Source: Desulfitibacter alkalitolerans DSM 16504
Lineage (GTDB): Bacteria > Bacillota > DSM-16504 > Desulfitibacterales > Desulfitibacteraceae
Direction of reading: 5' to 3'
DNA: 64,000 bases
Assembly (NCBI RefSeq): GCF_000620305.1
Contig: NZ_KK211105.1
Location: 2,501 to 66,500, forward strand
Of this stretch, positions 56,441-64,000 are shown one piece after another. How positions within the stretch are numbered: position 1 is the stretch's first letter; every line of letters begins with the position of its first letter. The notes below the pieces were generated by a model, which made no database searches, had not been told where the DNA came from, and worked only from the letters and a program-made list of their open reading frames with translations. The translations under genes were made by a program, and so were the position numbers.

Positions 56441-58123
56441 TTGAAATTAAATGTTCTAAAAAGCTACATTGGCAGCTATTTAGTTGAAAAAGGTGAAATA
56501 ACTGAAGAACAGCTTCAGGAGGCTTTAACTTATCAAAATAATGCCCAGGGAAAAAGAAAGTACCTTGGTCAGGTACTGGTAGAGTTAGGGTACACTACTG
56601 AGGAAAAGGTTTCCATGGCAGTTGCCAAGCAAGCAGGAGTTCCCTTCGTTTCACTTGAAAAGTTTCAAATAGATCCAGCAGCTGTAGCTTCTATTGAACA
56701 GGAGACGATTAAAAGATATCAAGCTCTCCCAATTGCCTTTGATAATGGAAGATTAGTTGTTGCAATGGTACAACCAAGAGATGTAATTGCAATAGATGAC
56801 CTGCGCATTATTTCTGGCTATGAAATTCAACCAGTTCTTGTGTCAGATAGTGAATTAAAAGCAGCCATGGAAAAAACAATTCGTACAAATTTACATGTGA
56901 AACAGGCTCCAGAGGAAGATGTTCATGAAGAAATAGTTCTGGGGCAGGATGCAGCTGAAAGGCCGGCAGTAAAGCTTGCTAATCTAATATTAAGTCAGGC
57001 TGTCCAGACTAATGCAAGTGACATTCATATTGAACCCCAGGAGAGAAATCTACGGATAAGATTTAGGATTGATGGAGTTTTACACGAAACCATGAGACCT
57101 CCCCGAAGAATAGGACCGTCTCTAGTTTCACGTATAAAGGTTATGGCCAACATGGATATTGCCGAAAGACGTATTCCACAGGATGGCCGTACTACATTAA
57201 AAATAGACGGCAAAACAATTGATTTTAGAGTTGCATCACTCCCATCTGCCTATGGGGAAAAGCTTACCTTAAGAATATTGGACAGAAGTACTGAACTAAT
57301 TACTTTAGAGGGTCTTGGATTTCCTAACCATCAGCTTAAAAGGTTTAACAACATAATGAAACTGCCGTATGGCTTCATTCTAGTTACAGGACCTACCGGT
57401 AGTGGGAAAAGTACTACCTTATATTCTGTATTAAAAGAGCTTAACTCAGTCACAAAACACATAATTACGGTAGAAGACCCTATAGAAAGACGGATTGATG
57501 GTATAAACCAGGTTCAGGTTAATAATCAGGCAGGCATGACCTTTGCTTCAGGCTTAAGATCAATTCTACGTAATGATCCTGACATTATTATGGTTGGAGA
57601 GATTAGAGATTATGAAACAGCGCGTATAGCTGTTGAATCAGCACTAACTGGACACCTGGTTTTTTCAACCTTACATACAAATGATGCAGCCGGTGCCATA
57701 TCTAGATTAGCAGATATGGGGATAGAGCCATATCTAACTGCTTCTTCTTTAATAGGTGTAGTAGCCCAGAGATTAATACGTACCTTGTGTCCCCATTGCA
57801 AGCTGCTTTACAATTTGTCAAGACAGGAACTGTTAAAAAGTGTTCCTGATTTTCCACTAGACAAGGGTGAGGAGGTCGTTGGTTTATATAAACCTCAGAC
57901 CTGTGTCAAGTGTAATGAAACAGGTTATAGGGGCAGGGTAGGAGTCTTTGAATTATTGCTTGTAAGTGATGCCGTTAGCAAGCTGACACTATTAAGAAGC
58001 TCAGCCAGGGAAATAAGGGAAGTTGCTGTTCAAGAAGGAATGAGCACCCTTCGTCAGGAAGGCCTGATAAAGGCCAAGCAGGGGATTACATCTCTTGAAG
58101 AAGTGCTTCGAGTAATCGTGTAA
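56441..58123 (+). CDS. pilB: Type IV pilus extension ATPase PilB
   Basis: PilB (560 residues) powers pilus assembly. An N-terminal MshEN-type domain (about residues 1-150; such domains can bind c-di-GMP in relatives) precedes the ATPase core with Walker A GPTGSGKST (about 315-323). Walker B DPDIIMVGEIRD (about 380-391) and HLVFSTLHT follow. A zinc site has CPHC (about 450-453) and CVKC (about 488-491). TTG 56441 follows GGTGGAAAG; a GTG at 56426 would add five residues. The MshEN part suggests c-di-GMP control, which is inference. Confidence 0.93.
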   Translation: MKLNVLKSYIGSYLVEKGEITEEQLQEALTYQNNAQGKRKYLGQVLVELGYTTEEKVSMAVAKQAGVPFVSLEKFQIDPAAVASIEQETIKRYQALPIAFDNGRLVVAMVQPRDVIAIDDLRIISGYEIQPVLVSDSELKAAMEKTIRTNLHVKQAPEEDVHEEIVLGQDAAERPAVKLANLILSQAVQTNASDIHIEPQERNLRIRFRIDGVLHETMRPPRRIGPSLVSRIKVMANMDIAERRIPQDGRTTLKIDGKTIDFRVASLPSAYGEKLTLRILDRSTELITLEGLGFPNHQLKRFNNIMKLPYGFILVTGPTGSGKSTTLYSVLKELNSVTKHIITVEDPIERRIDGINQVQVNNQAGMTFASGLRSILRNDPDIIMVGEIRDYETARIAVESALTGHLVFSTLHTNDAAGAISRLADMGIEPYLTASSLIGVVAQRLIRTLCPHCKLLYNLSRQELLKSVPDFPLDKGEEVVGLYKPQTCVKCNETGYRGRVGVFELLLVSDAVSKLTLLRSSAREIREVAVQEGMSTLRQEGLIKAKQGITSLEEVLRVIV

Positions 58124-58183
58124 TTATAGGAGTTTTATTCTTTTTGATGAATTTTCTTAATTTAGGAAGGGAAGTGCTGGTGG

Positions 58184-59803
58184 GTGAGTGAGCCTAATAT
58201 CAACAATGAATTAGAAAGGGAAACTAGGCTAAAAGATTTTATTTTAAAAAATAAGAGATTAGTTTTTTTATTAGCTATATTAGCAGTTGTAATAGCCGCT
58301 GGAATTTCAGTAAACTTATGGATTAACCAAGCAAATACTCTTGCTGAAGAAGACCTTTTGCCTCCAGATTCGGGTATTATCAAGGATCAACTGGCTGAAA
58401 TTCTTCCCAAAACTGAAAGGACAGATGAAACTGAACAATACTCAACTGGCAGCACTTTAATCCCCATGGACCCTTTCATGGGACCAATGGTATTGTTGGG
58501 TGTGGTAAATTCAGGCAAGGGTGAGTGCCTGGCAATTATTAAAGCCGGCAATACAACCTTCGTTGCAAAGGAGGGAGAACAGATAGTCGATTATTGGACG
58601 CTTAATGAAGTAAAAAGAGATTATGCAGTGCTAATTTCTGAGGAAAGGCAAACCACTTTAAAACTTTCTGGCACTTCCATGGCAAAGTCTTCAACAGCTA
58701 TTTCAGGAAATAACATTTCTTTTGACTTTAGAAACGCTGATGTGAGAGATGTTCTGTCAACCCTTGCAATCAAGCTAAATGCTAATCTTATCTATACAGA
58801 AAGCCCAACAAACATAACTTTAAAAGCAGAAAATGTTTCACCAGTTAAGGCTCTGGAGCTGCTTTCTCATCAGCTTGGCTATGGTTATGTTCAGCAAGGT
58901 AAACTTATTGTAGTTGGAAGCACGAATAAGCTTCATTCAGATTTTTTCAACCAAATGGTCATTACAAGATTTAATCTTAGCTTCGTTGAGGCAAGTATTA
59001 TAGAGCCTATAATATCAAAACTGGCACTACCGGTAAAGAGCATTACCATTTCAACTAATCAACAGGCAATTTGGATTCAGGGTACACCACAAGCCCTTCT
59101 TAAAGTCCAGGAACTTATAGCTGCAATTGATAAGCCAGAAAATGCTGGCAAAGCCGAGGAGACAATATCCCTTGCCTATAGAAGCATCTGGACTAATGTT
59201 ATCTCACCAGAGAGAGTTATTGCACTTCTTGGTCAGGCTGGTTTGGAAGTGCAGAATTCAGTTATAATTGGCAGCAGAATTCTAGTATTTGATTCAGATT
59301 TGTTTAGTAGATGGCAGGAGATAGAAGCCCTTGTAAGAGAATTAGATAATATGAACGCTATTGATTACAGAGTATTTTCCTTTTCCCTTAGGAATACTGT
59401 GGCTGGAGATGCTGCAGAAAGACTATTAGAATTTGGATATGGGGAATCTGTAAAAACAATTACATTTAACTATCCTGAGTTTGGCAGAGAATTACTTGTT
59501 ATTTGTCCGCCAAACTTAGAAGCACAAGTATATAGCTCTTTAGTTGCTATTGATGGAAATAGATCTAAAGTAAAATTACCTATTACTAGTGCAACTGGCA
59601 GCAATGCCAGATCTGAGCTAATAGCTAAACGCAAGCTCCTTAGTGAATTAACTGGAATATCTGTTAATGAAATGTATATATCAGATAACATTTCAGGCAA
59701 TAGTGACAGTCCGCACCATGTACTATGGATTGAACAGACACCAGATAATGTTAGACTTTTAAACAATTATATTAAGATGTTTGACCAAAAAATTCATCCA
59801 TAA
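58184..59803 (+). CDS. PilP-like plus secretin N-domain protein without a secretin barrel
   Basis: The 539-residue protein has one membrane helix (about residues 26-46). A segment with DPFMGPMVLLGVV follows (about 96-108), and the stretch to about 161 resembles the PilP/GspC homology domain. Then comes a secretin/TonB short N-terminal-like domain with ISFDFRNADVRDVLSTLAIK (20 residues, about 178-197) and further N1-like repeats (about 253-312, 330-395, 395-460 and 460-535). No C-terminal secretin barrel is present. It starts at GTG 58184 after GGAAGGGAAG. It probably aligns the pilus through the cell wall instead of an outer membrane, which is inference. Confidence 0.7.
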   Translation: MSEPNINNELERETRLKDFILKNKRLVFLLAILAVVIAAGISVNLWINQANTLAEEDLLPPDSGIIKDQLAEILPKTERTDETEQYSTGSTLIPMDPFMGPMVLLGVVNSGKGECLAIIKAGNTTFVAKEGEQIVDYWTLNEVKRDYAVLISEERQTTLKLSGTSMAKSSTAISGNNISFDFRNADVRDVLSTLAIKLNANLIYTESPTNITLKAENVSPVKALELLSHQLGYGYVQQGKLIVVGSTNKLHSDFFNQMVITRFNLSFVEASIIEPIISKLALPVKSITISTNQQAIWIQGTPQALLKVQELIAAIDKPENAGKAEETISLAYRSIWTNVISPERVIALLGQAGLEVQNSVIIGSRILVFDSDLFSRWQEIEALVRELDNMNAIDYRVFSFSLRNTVAGDAAERLLEFGYGESVKTITFNYPEFGRELLVICPPNLEAQVYSSLVAIDGNRSKVKLPITSATGSNARSELIAKRKLLSELTGISVNEMYISDNISGNSDSPHHVLWIEQTPDNVRLLNNYIKMFDQKIHP

Positions 59804-59846
59804 TTTTCATTGAACAATGCTCAAGCAAAGGACGAGGTGAGTGCTT

Positions 59847-60968
59847 ATGTTTAAGAAGAATGAAGAAGGAATCGCAATGATTGCAGCCATCCTTGCTGTC
59901 CTTGTCCTCACTATACTTGGCTTTAGCCTATGGAACTACAGCATGGCAGAAACCATTCAAACCCAAAGAGAAGAAATGAGAATGCAAGCATATTATATTG
60001 CCAGGTCAGGTGCAGAGTCTGTAGCTAATCACCTTGTGAATCAACCTATGGGCCCACTAAAGGAAGAAATTGATGATGCTTACCCCAACTCTGTTACTTC
60101 AAGTGTGGTAGATATGGGCAATGGAAGTTTTATCATAACTGCCACCAAGCTTGATTCCACCTCAGTACTAATAGAGTCAGTAGGTACTGTTGAAAATGTA
60201 ACTCAAAAGGTATCTATTACACTGCAGGGTTTTTCGCAAAATTGGAGTCTATTTGAACATGCCCTCTTAGCGAAAGGGAAAATTGCCCTTGGCCCCAATA
60301 GTCAGGTTACAGGAGGCAGCATTGCCACAGTATTATCCCAATCTGATAATCCAATAGATAATAAAAGCCATAACATAAATAACGACCAATTACTCTATGG
60401 TGTAAATGCTGTTTTTCCGCCCATTGAAATTCCAGATACAGATGAATACGGGAATGCAGTGGTATATACGTTCATACCAGGGACTTATAGACCTAATTCT
60501 AACCAAACCATAAACACACATACACGGTTTAACTCTGTTGATATAAGAGGTAATCGCATTATAACGTTTGATACTAAGGGAAAAGACTTGTATATTTTTT
60601 GTGATGGTCAGTTTAGTGTTGGCGGAAACGCGACCATCAATGTCATTGGTGGTGGACGTACGTTGATTTATACTTCTAGTTTTGATTTAAGCGGAGCCAT
60701 GTCTACATCAGGGAACAGCGGTATTTTTGTATTTGCTTATGGTTCCGGAACGGCCCTTCGGGTTCGTGGTACTATTAACGCAGCAGTAGCCATGTATGCA
60801 GATCAAGGCACTGCCAATTTAAATGGAGCTACAGCAACCATTTACGGCTCCATTGTTGCAACAGAAATTAATCTAGGTAACAGTAATGTGCATTTTACCC
60901 AGGTTAACGATTATGGTATTTTCAATGAAACTGCCAATGCTTACAAGATTATTCAGTGGGGAGATTAA
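59847..60968 (+). CDS. PilX-like pilus assembly protein with beta-rich domain
   Basis: This 373-residue protein begins MFKKNEEGIAMIAAILAVLV, a type IV pilin-like N-terminus of the PilX type. The cleavage Gly is at residue 8, but position +5 of the mature protein is Ala, not Glu. The C-terminal part (about residues 195-350) is Gly/Asn/Thr-rich with repeated short strands, such as GNATINVIGGGRTLIY and GTANLNGATATIYGSI, suggesting a beta-helix-like domain. ATG 59847 has GAGGTGA (59834-59840) upstream. It is probably a minor pilin or tip-complex subunit. Confidence 0.75.
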   Translation: MFKKNEEGIAMIAAILAVLVLTILGFSLWNYSMAETIQTQREEMRMQAYYIARSGAESVANHLVNQPMGPLKEEIDDAYPNSVTSSVVDMGNGSFIITATKLDSTSVLIESVGTVENVTQKVSITLQGFSQNWSLFEHALLAKGKIALGPNSQVTGGSIATVLSQSDNPIDNKSHNINNDQLLYGVNAVFPPIEIPDTDEYGNAVVYTFIPGTYRPNSNQTINTHTRFNSVDIRGNRIITFDTKGKDLYIFCDGQFSVGGNATINVIGGGRTLIYTSSFDLSGAMSTSGNSGIFVFAYGSGTALRVRGTINAAVAMYADQGTANLNGATATIYGSIVATEINLGNSNVHFTQVNDYGIFNETANAYKIIQWGD

Positions 60969-60970
60969 TG

Positions 60971-62497
60971 ATGGTCACCATGTTAAGAAACAGAACTTTT
61001 CAAAAAAATAATGGCTTTACCCTAGTGGAAGTCCTGGTGGCACTATCTATTATAACAATTATTGTTATTTCCTTTACAACTCTCCTTGCGTCCAGTTATG
61101 TTAATATAGTTTCTGCTGGCAAAAAGAGCCTTGCCAGCTATAGTGTGCAGGAGGAAATGGAAGAACGCATAGCCCATGAACAGGCCACAGATGTTGGCGA
61201 TCTTCAAATACCTTTTCCCAAAGCAGGTAATATCAACGTTGCTGGTGGGTTTATAGAACTCCAAAACACACAGGGTGTCCACACTTCTCAATCCACGGCA
61301 TTTTTGCCGGTTCTTGTGGTAATCATTGAACCGGATCCTGAATATCACCTGGTTGGTCTTGCCCAGACAATTACTGTCAATATCAAAACCAGAAATGTAA
61401 TTGATGGAAAAGTTGTTAAGGCAGCTATTTATAAACTTACAGATCCAGAAACAATTTTAGATGATACAACTGGTGTAATTAATGGCAATACAGCAACACT
61501 TTTTCTGGAGGTTTCAGCTGACTATAATCCAGGTACTAATGAAAATGATTTCAACCATATTATTAGTATTGAAATTGATGATGTTGATCGTGTATTTAAA
61601 GTGCCTTATCGAGTTTTTAGGCCAGCATTTCTTGCAGGAGCTGCTTCAGGCAAAATCTATGCTGCTTCAAATCCAGCCGATCTATGGGATGAGATAAATA
61701 CGCCAGTAACCCATGATATATTGGATATTTATAGTTTGGCAAATACCTTCTTTGCTGTAGGCAGAGGTGGAACGATTCTTTTCTCTGAAAATGGTAGTAC
61801 TTGGGATTCTTTAGCAAGTGGTACAACAAATGACCTATATGCAATGGCTGCTAATGGTTCTAACCTGATCATTGTTGGTCAGAAGGGAACCTTATTGTCT
61901 TCAAATAATAATGGAGTAACATGGATTGATAATAGTTCCTCTATTATTGATTTTTATGAGGAAGTGGATGATACTCCAGTATTCAAAAGTATTACAAACA
62001 ATCTCCATGCTGTGGCGAATATTGGGACAAATTTTGTGGCCGTAGGCAATGGCGTTATTTTATTTTCTCAGGATAATGGTGTTTCCTGGGAAGAGGTAGT
62101 GGTTAATGGCAATATTATTTTTAATGATGTTATTTATACTGGCTCTAAATTTATTGCTGTAGGTAATGGCGGAATTATTTATATTTCATTAGATGGTGTC
62201 AATTGGTCATCACTAAATATTACTCATGCAAATTTAAATGGCATTACCTACACTACAGGAAAAATTGTTGTTGTAGGTACTGGAGGAAGTATTTTATATT
62301 CCACAGACCATGGGTCAACCTGGTCATCAGCCACAAAGGGTACTACAAATAATCTTACAGATATAACCTATGGGTATAATTCCTTTGTAGCTGTCGGTGC
62401 TAACGGTATTATTTTAAAATCAATAAATGGTGAACAATGGCAGATTATTCCAACCCCAGATATAACATTCAACCTGCTTTCGGTCACTGATCGTTAA
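60971..62497 (+). CDS. Prepilin with C-terminal seven-repeat beta-propeller-like domain
   Basis: The 508-residue protein has a class III signal, NNG before FTLVEVLVAL, cleaved after residue 15 with Glu at +5. A pilin-like region (about residues 16-215) precedes a C-terminal domain of about 290 residues. That domain has seven repeats of the form VG-x-GG-x-I-x-x-S-x-[DN]-G-x-x-W, for example VGNGGIIYISLDGVNW and VGTGGSILYSTDHGSTW. This matches BNR/YCF48-like propeller blades. ATG 60971 or 60968 may be the start; GGGGAG is best spaced for 60971. It is likely a displayed minor pilin. Confidence 0.8.
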   Translation: MVTMLRNRTFQKNNGFTLVEVLVALSIITIIVISFTTLLASSYVNIVSAGKKSLASYSVQEEMEERIAHEQATDVGDLQIPFPKAGNINVAGGFIELQNTQGVHTSQSTAFLPVLVVIIEPDPEYHLVGLAQTITVNIKTRNVIDGKVVKAAIYKLTDPETILDDTTGVINGNTATLFLEVSADYNPGTNENDFNHIISIEIDDVDRVFKVPYRVFRPAFLAGAASGKIYAASNPADLWDEINTPVTHDILDIYSLANTFFAVGRGGTILFSENGSTWDSLASGTTNDLYAMAANGSNLIIVGQKGTLLSSNNNGVTWIDNSSSIIDFYEEVDDTPVFKSITNNLHAVANIGTNFVAVGNGVILFSQDNGVSWEEVVVNGNIIFNDVIYTGSKFIAVGNGGIIYISLDGVNWSSLNITHANLNGITYTTGKIVVVGTGGSILYSTDHGSTWSSATKGTTNNLTDITYGYNSFVAVGANGIILKSINGEQWQIIPTPDITFNLLSVTDR

Positions 62498-62516
62498 ATA
62501 AAATGTAGGTGAGCAT

Positions 62517-63053
62517 ATGAAATGTCTGTCAATTATTAAGAATATTAAAAACCAAGCAGGTCTTTCGTTAATAGAACTTGTATTAACACTAGTTTTATTA
62601 GGTATGATTTTAGCCATTGGTTATAATTTTTTCTTCCTTGGATACACATCCTTTGTGAGAGGAGAAGCCCAATCAATTATTCAGAGCTATACAAGAAATA
62701 CAGCCGCTATTATTACTAAAGATTTGCGTAACGCAACTAAAATAGGGGTTTTTAATGATTTAACAGATGCTGCCGTTCAAGCTAATGAAAGGGTTTTCTA
62801 TTTAGAAAATAATAGGGTATATCACCAGCAGGGGACCAGCCAAATCCTATATGAAACAGAGCCTTTCATTTCTGATATTAACTTTGAATTAGAAGTTGCT
62901 AATGATAAATATGTTTTAGTCTTTATAATTGAGGGCAATAAGGATGGAAAAACATATACTTTAGAATCAAATGTTTTATTAAATAACATTTCTGTCGGAA
63001 AAATTTTTGGTGAATCAGATATTACTGGCAAAGTCCTAAAATATAAAAAATAA
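62517..63053 (+). CDS. Type IV prepilin-like protein
   Basis: The 178-residue protein has the prepilin signal NQAG before LSLIELVLTLVLLG, cleaved after residue 15 with Glu at +5, and the long N-terminal helix. The C-terminal region (about residues 85-178) is beta-rich and resembles PilW/PilV-like minor pilins. It follows the propeller prepilin by 20 bases with AGGTGAG upstream. It is likely a minor pilin; no obvious major PilA is in the window. Confidence 0.82.
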   Translation: MKCLSIIKNIKNQAGLSLIELVLTLVLLGMILAIGYNFFFLGYTSFVRGEAQSIIQSYTRNTAAIITKDLRNATKIGVFNDLTDAAVQANERVFYLENNRVYHQQGTSQILYETEPFISDINFELEVANDKYVLVFIIEGNKDGKTYTLESNVLLNNISVGKIFGESDITGKVLKYKK

Positions 63054-63144
63054 CTGTCCCTAATATTATAACCGGCCAGACAGGCATTTGTAATTCAACT
63101 AATTAAAAGCCAAGATATAGCATTTCAATGGGGGTGCTTAATGA

Positions 63145-64000
63145 ATGAAGAAAATGAGCCTGATTTTTACGCTGCTTATATTAAAAACCTTTGTATTTGC
63201 AACAAGTGCTTATGCTTTTGTTACCATTCAGGATAAGTACTATGCTGCAGATAGAATGGTCAACCTGGGGATTATTCAGGGTTTTCCAGATGGATTACTT
63301 GGGCTTGAACAAAGCATTACCAGGGCTCAATTTGCCAGGATTGCTATGACATTAAAGGGTTTTAATGAAGAAGACGCCTTAAGAGAAAATTATAACTACT
63401 TTAGAGATGTTGCAGGGGGTCAGTGGTTTACCGGTTGGATTAACCTTGCATATAAGCATGAGTTTATAAGGGGGGATCCTTCGGGACATTTTAGACCCAA
63501 TGATGCAATATCCTATCAAGAAGCAATTACAATAATACTTAGGCTTCTGGGATATGAAAATCTTCCAAATCATTGGCCAACAAATTATCTTGAAAAAGCT
63601 GAGGAGATAGGTCTTATTCAAGGAGTATTCCAAGGGCCGCACCTGCCTGCACCACGTGGAGATGTTTTTGTCCTTTTAAACAGGGCTTTGGACATGCATG
63701 TGGTTTCCTGGAATACTCAGGAAGGCAAGTTTTTACCCAATGAAGCTAAAGATACACTGCTAACAGCAATGCTAAGGAAGGAGAAAGAAAGGCAGATAGC
63801 AGGACAGCTCTACTACGGCATTGCTGCTGAGAATCCCATTAACAGGGGAGGCCAATGGGTTGTTAAAATCAATGTTGCTGGAGCGGGTATTGGTGAGTAT
63901 ATTGTAGAAAAGCGAACCACCCTTCAGCAGGGAGATTTAGTAAAGTTTAAAGCGTACAGTGATGGAGAAGTTAATATTCTTACCAGACTTAGCAGCAGTA
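63145..64000 (+). CDS. S-layer homology domain protein (partial)
   Basis: The frame from ATG 63145 (after GGGGGTG at 63130-63136) runs off the right edge after 285 codons. It has a signal peptide (about residues 1-25) and then three SLH repeats. These are DKYYAADRMVNLGIIQGFPDG (21 residues from 31), a second near 87-140 with WFTGWINLAYKHEF, and a third near 144-185. SLH domains anchor proteins to pyruvylated wall polymers. The C-terminal function, and any link to the pilus, cannot be seen. Confidence 0.88.
   Translation, partial: MKKMSLIFTLLILKTFVFATSAYAFVTIQDKYYAADRMVNLGIIQGFPDGLLGLEQSITRAQFARIAMTLKGFNEEDALRENYNYFRDVAGGQWFTGWINLAYKHEFIRGDPSGHFRPNDAISYQEAITIILRLLGYENLPNHWPTNYLEKAEEIGLIQGVFQGPHLPAPRGDVFVLLNRALDMHVVSWNTQEGKFLPNEAKDTLLTAMLRKEKERQIAGQLYYGIAAENPINRGGQWVVKINVAGAGIGEYIVEKRTTLQQGDLVKFKAYSDGEVNILTRLSSS

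Overview
The window looks like a chromosomal segment of an anaerobic, endospore-forming member of the Firmicutes, probably of the Peptococcaceae/Clostridia type. The evidence is the low GC content, spore genes (BofC-like protein, SpoIID/LytB protein, uninterrupted sigma-K), oxygen-independent HemZ, an IscR-type Rrf2 regulator with three cysteines, an S-layer-homology protein, and gene order closely matching the ruv-to-alaS region of Bacillus subtilis (ruvCAB, queA, tgt, yajC, secDF, recJ, relA, dtd, aspS, tcdA, rarA, Rrf2, iscS, mnmA, alaS, ireB, ruvX, mltG, trmR, trhP). The species cannot be named from the sequence alone. TTG and GTG starts are common, and nearly all genes lie on the plus strand.

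Layout. Positions 1-582 hold the end of an rRNA operon (3' part of 23S, a spacer with inverted short repeats, 5S, terminator), followed by a gene-free 377-base stretch. Positions 960-9969 carry a DUF3842/CooT-like pair, nadE, yebC, bofC, the ruvCAB branch-migration and resolvase genes, a DUF2905 protein, a SpoIID-like protein and the queuosine genes queA and tgt. Positions 10110-14702 carry yajC and secDF, interrupted by a MazF-like toxin with an unusual 54-codon partner and by an HD hydrolase. One complete IS4-family insertion (about 14897-16212) follows. Positions 16407-27561 carry lapA, recJ, relA, dtd, a metallo-hydrolase, hemZ, aspS, tcdA and trxA. Positions 27657-32140 carry rarA and the iscR-iscS-iscU-mnmA iron-sulfur/tRNA-thiolation operon. 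Positions 32245-46801 carry small zinc-ribbon proteins, a PRC-barrel protein, an AI-2E-type permease, alaS, ireB, ruvX, DUF1292, mltG, the trmR-trhP-DUF4911 tRNA wobble-uridine cluster, a class B penicillin-binding protein, a manganese catalase and a cardiolipin synthase. A remnant of a YjbQ-family gene is squeezed between cls and sfsA.

The last third (50152-64000) is a type IV pilus locus: pilD, pilT, pilC, a sigma-70 family factor, pilM, pilN, pilO, pilB, a protein joining PilP-like and secretin N-domain-like segments without a secretin barrel, a PilX-like protein, a prepilin carrying a seven-repeat beta-propeller-like domain, another prepilin, and an SLH protein cut by the window edge. This is the most unusual part. 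It combines machinery related to outer-membrane pilus alignment proteins with a presumably single-membrane cell, an embedded sigma factor, and a minor pilin that looks built to display a binding or adhesion domain.

Functionally, many genes serve translation and tRNA modification (queA, tgt, tcdA, mnmA, trmR, trhP, dtd, aspS, alaS), DNA repair (ruvABC, recJ, rarA, ruvX), envelope and export (secDF, yajC, mltG, PBP, cls) and stress or stringent control (relA, ireB, trx, Mn catalase). Assignments rest on reading translated sequences and motifs by eye; no database search was run.
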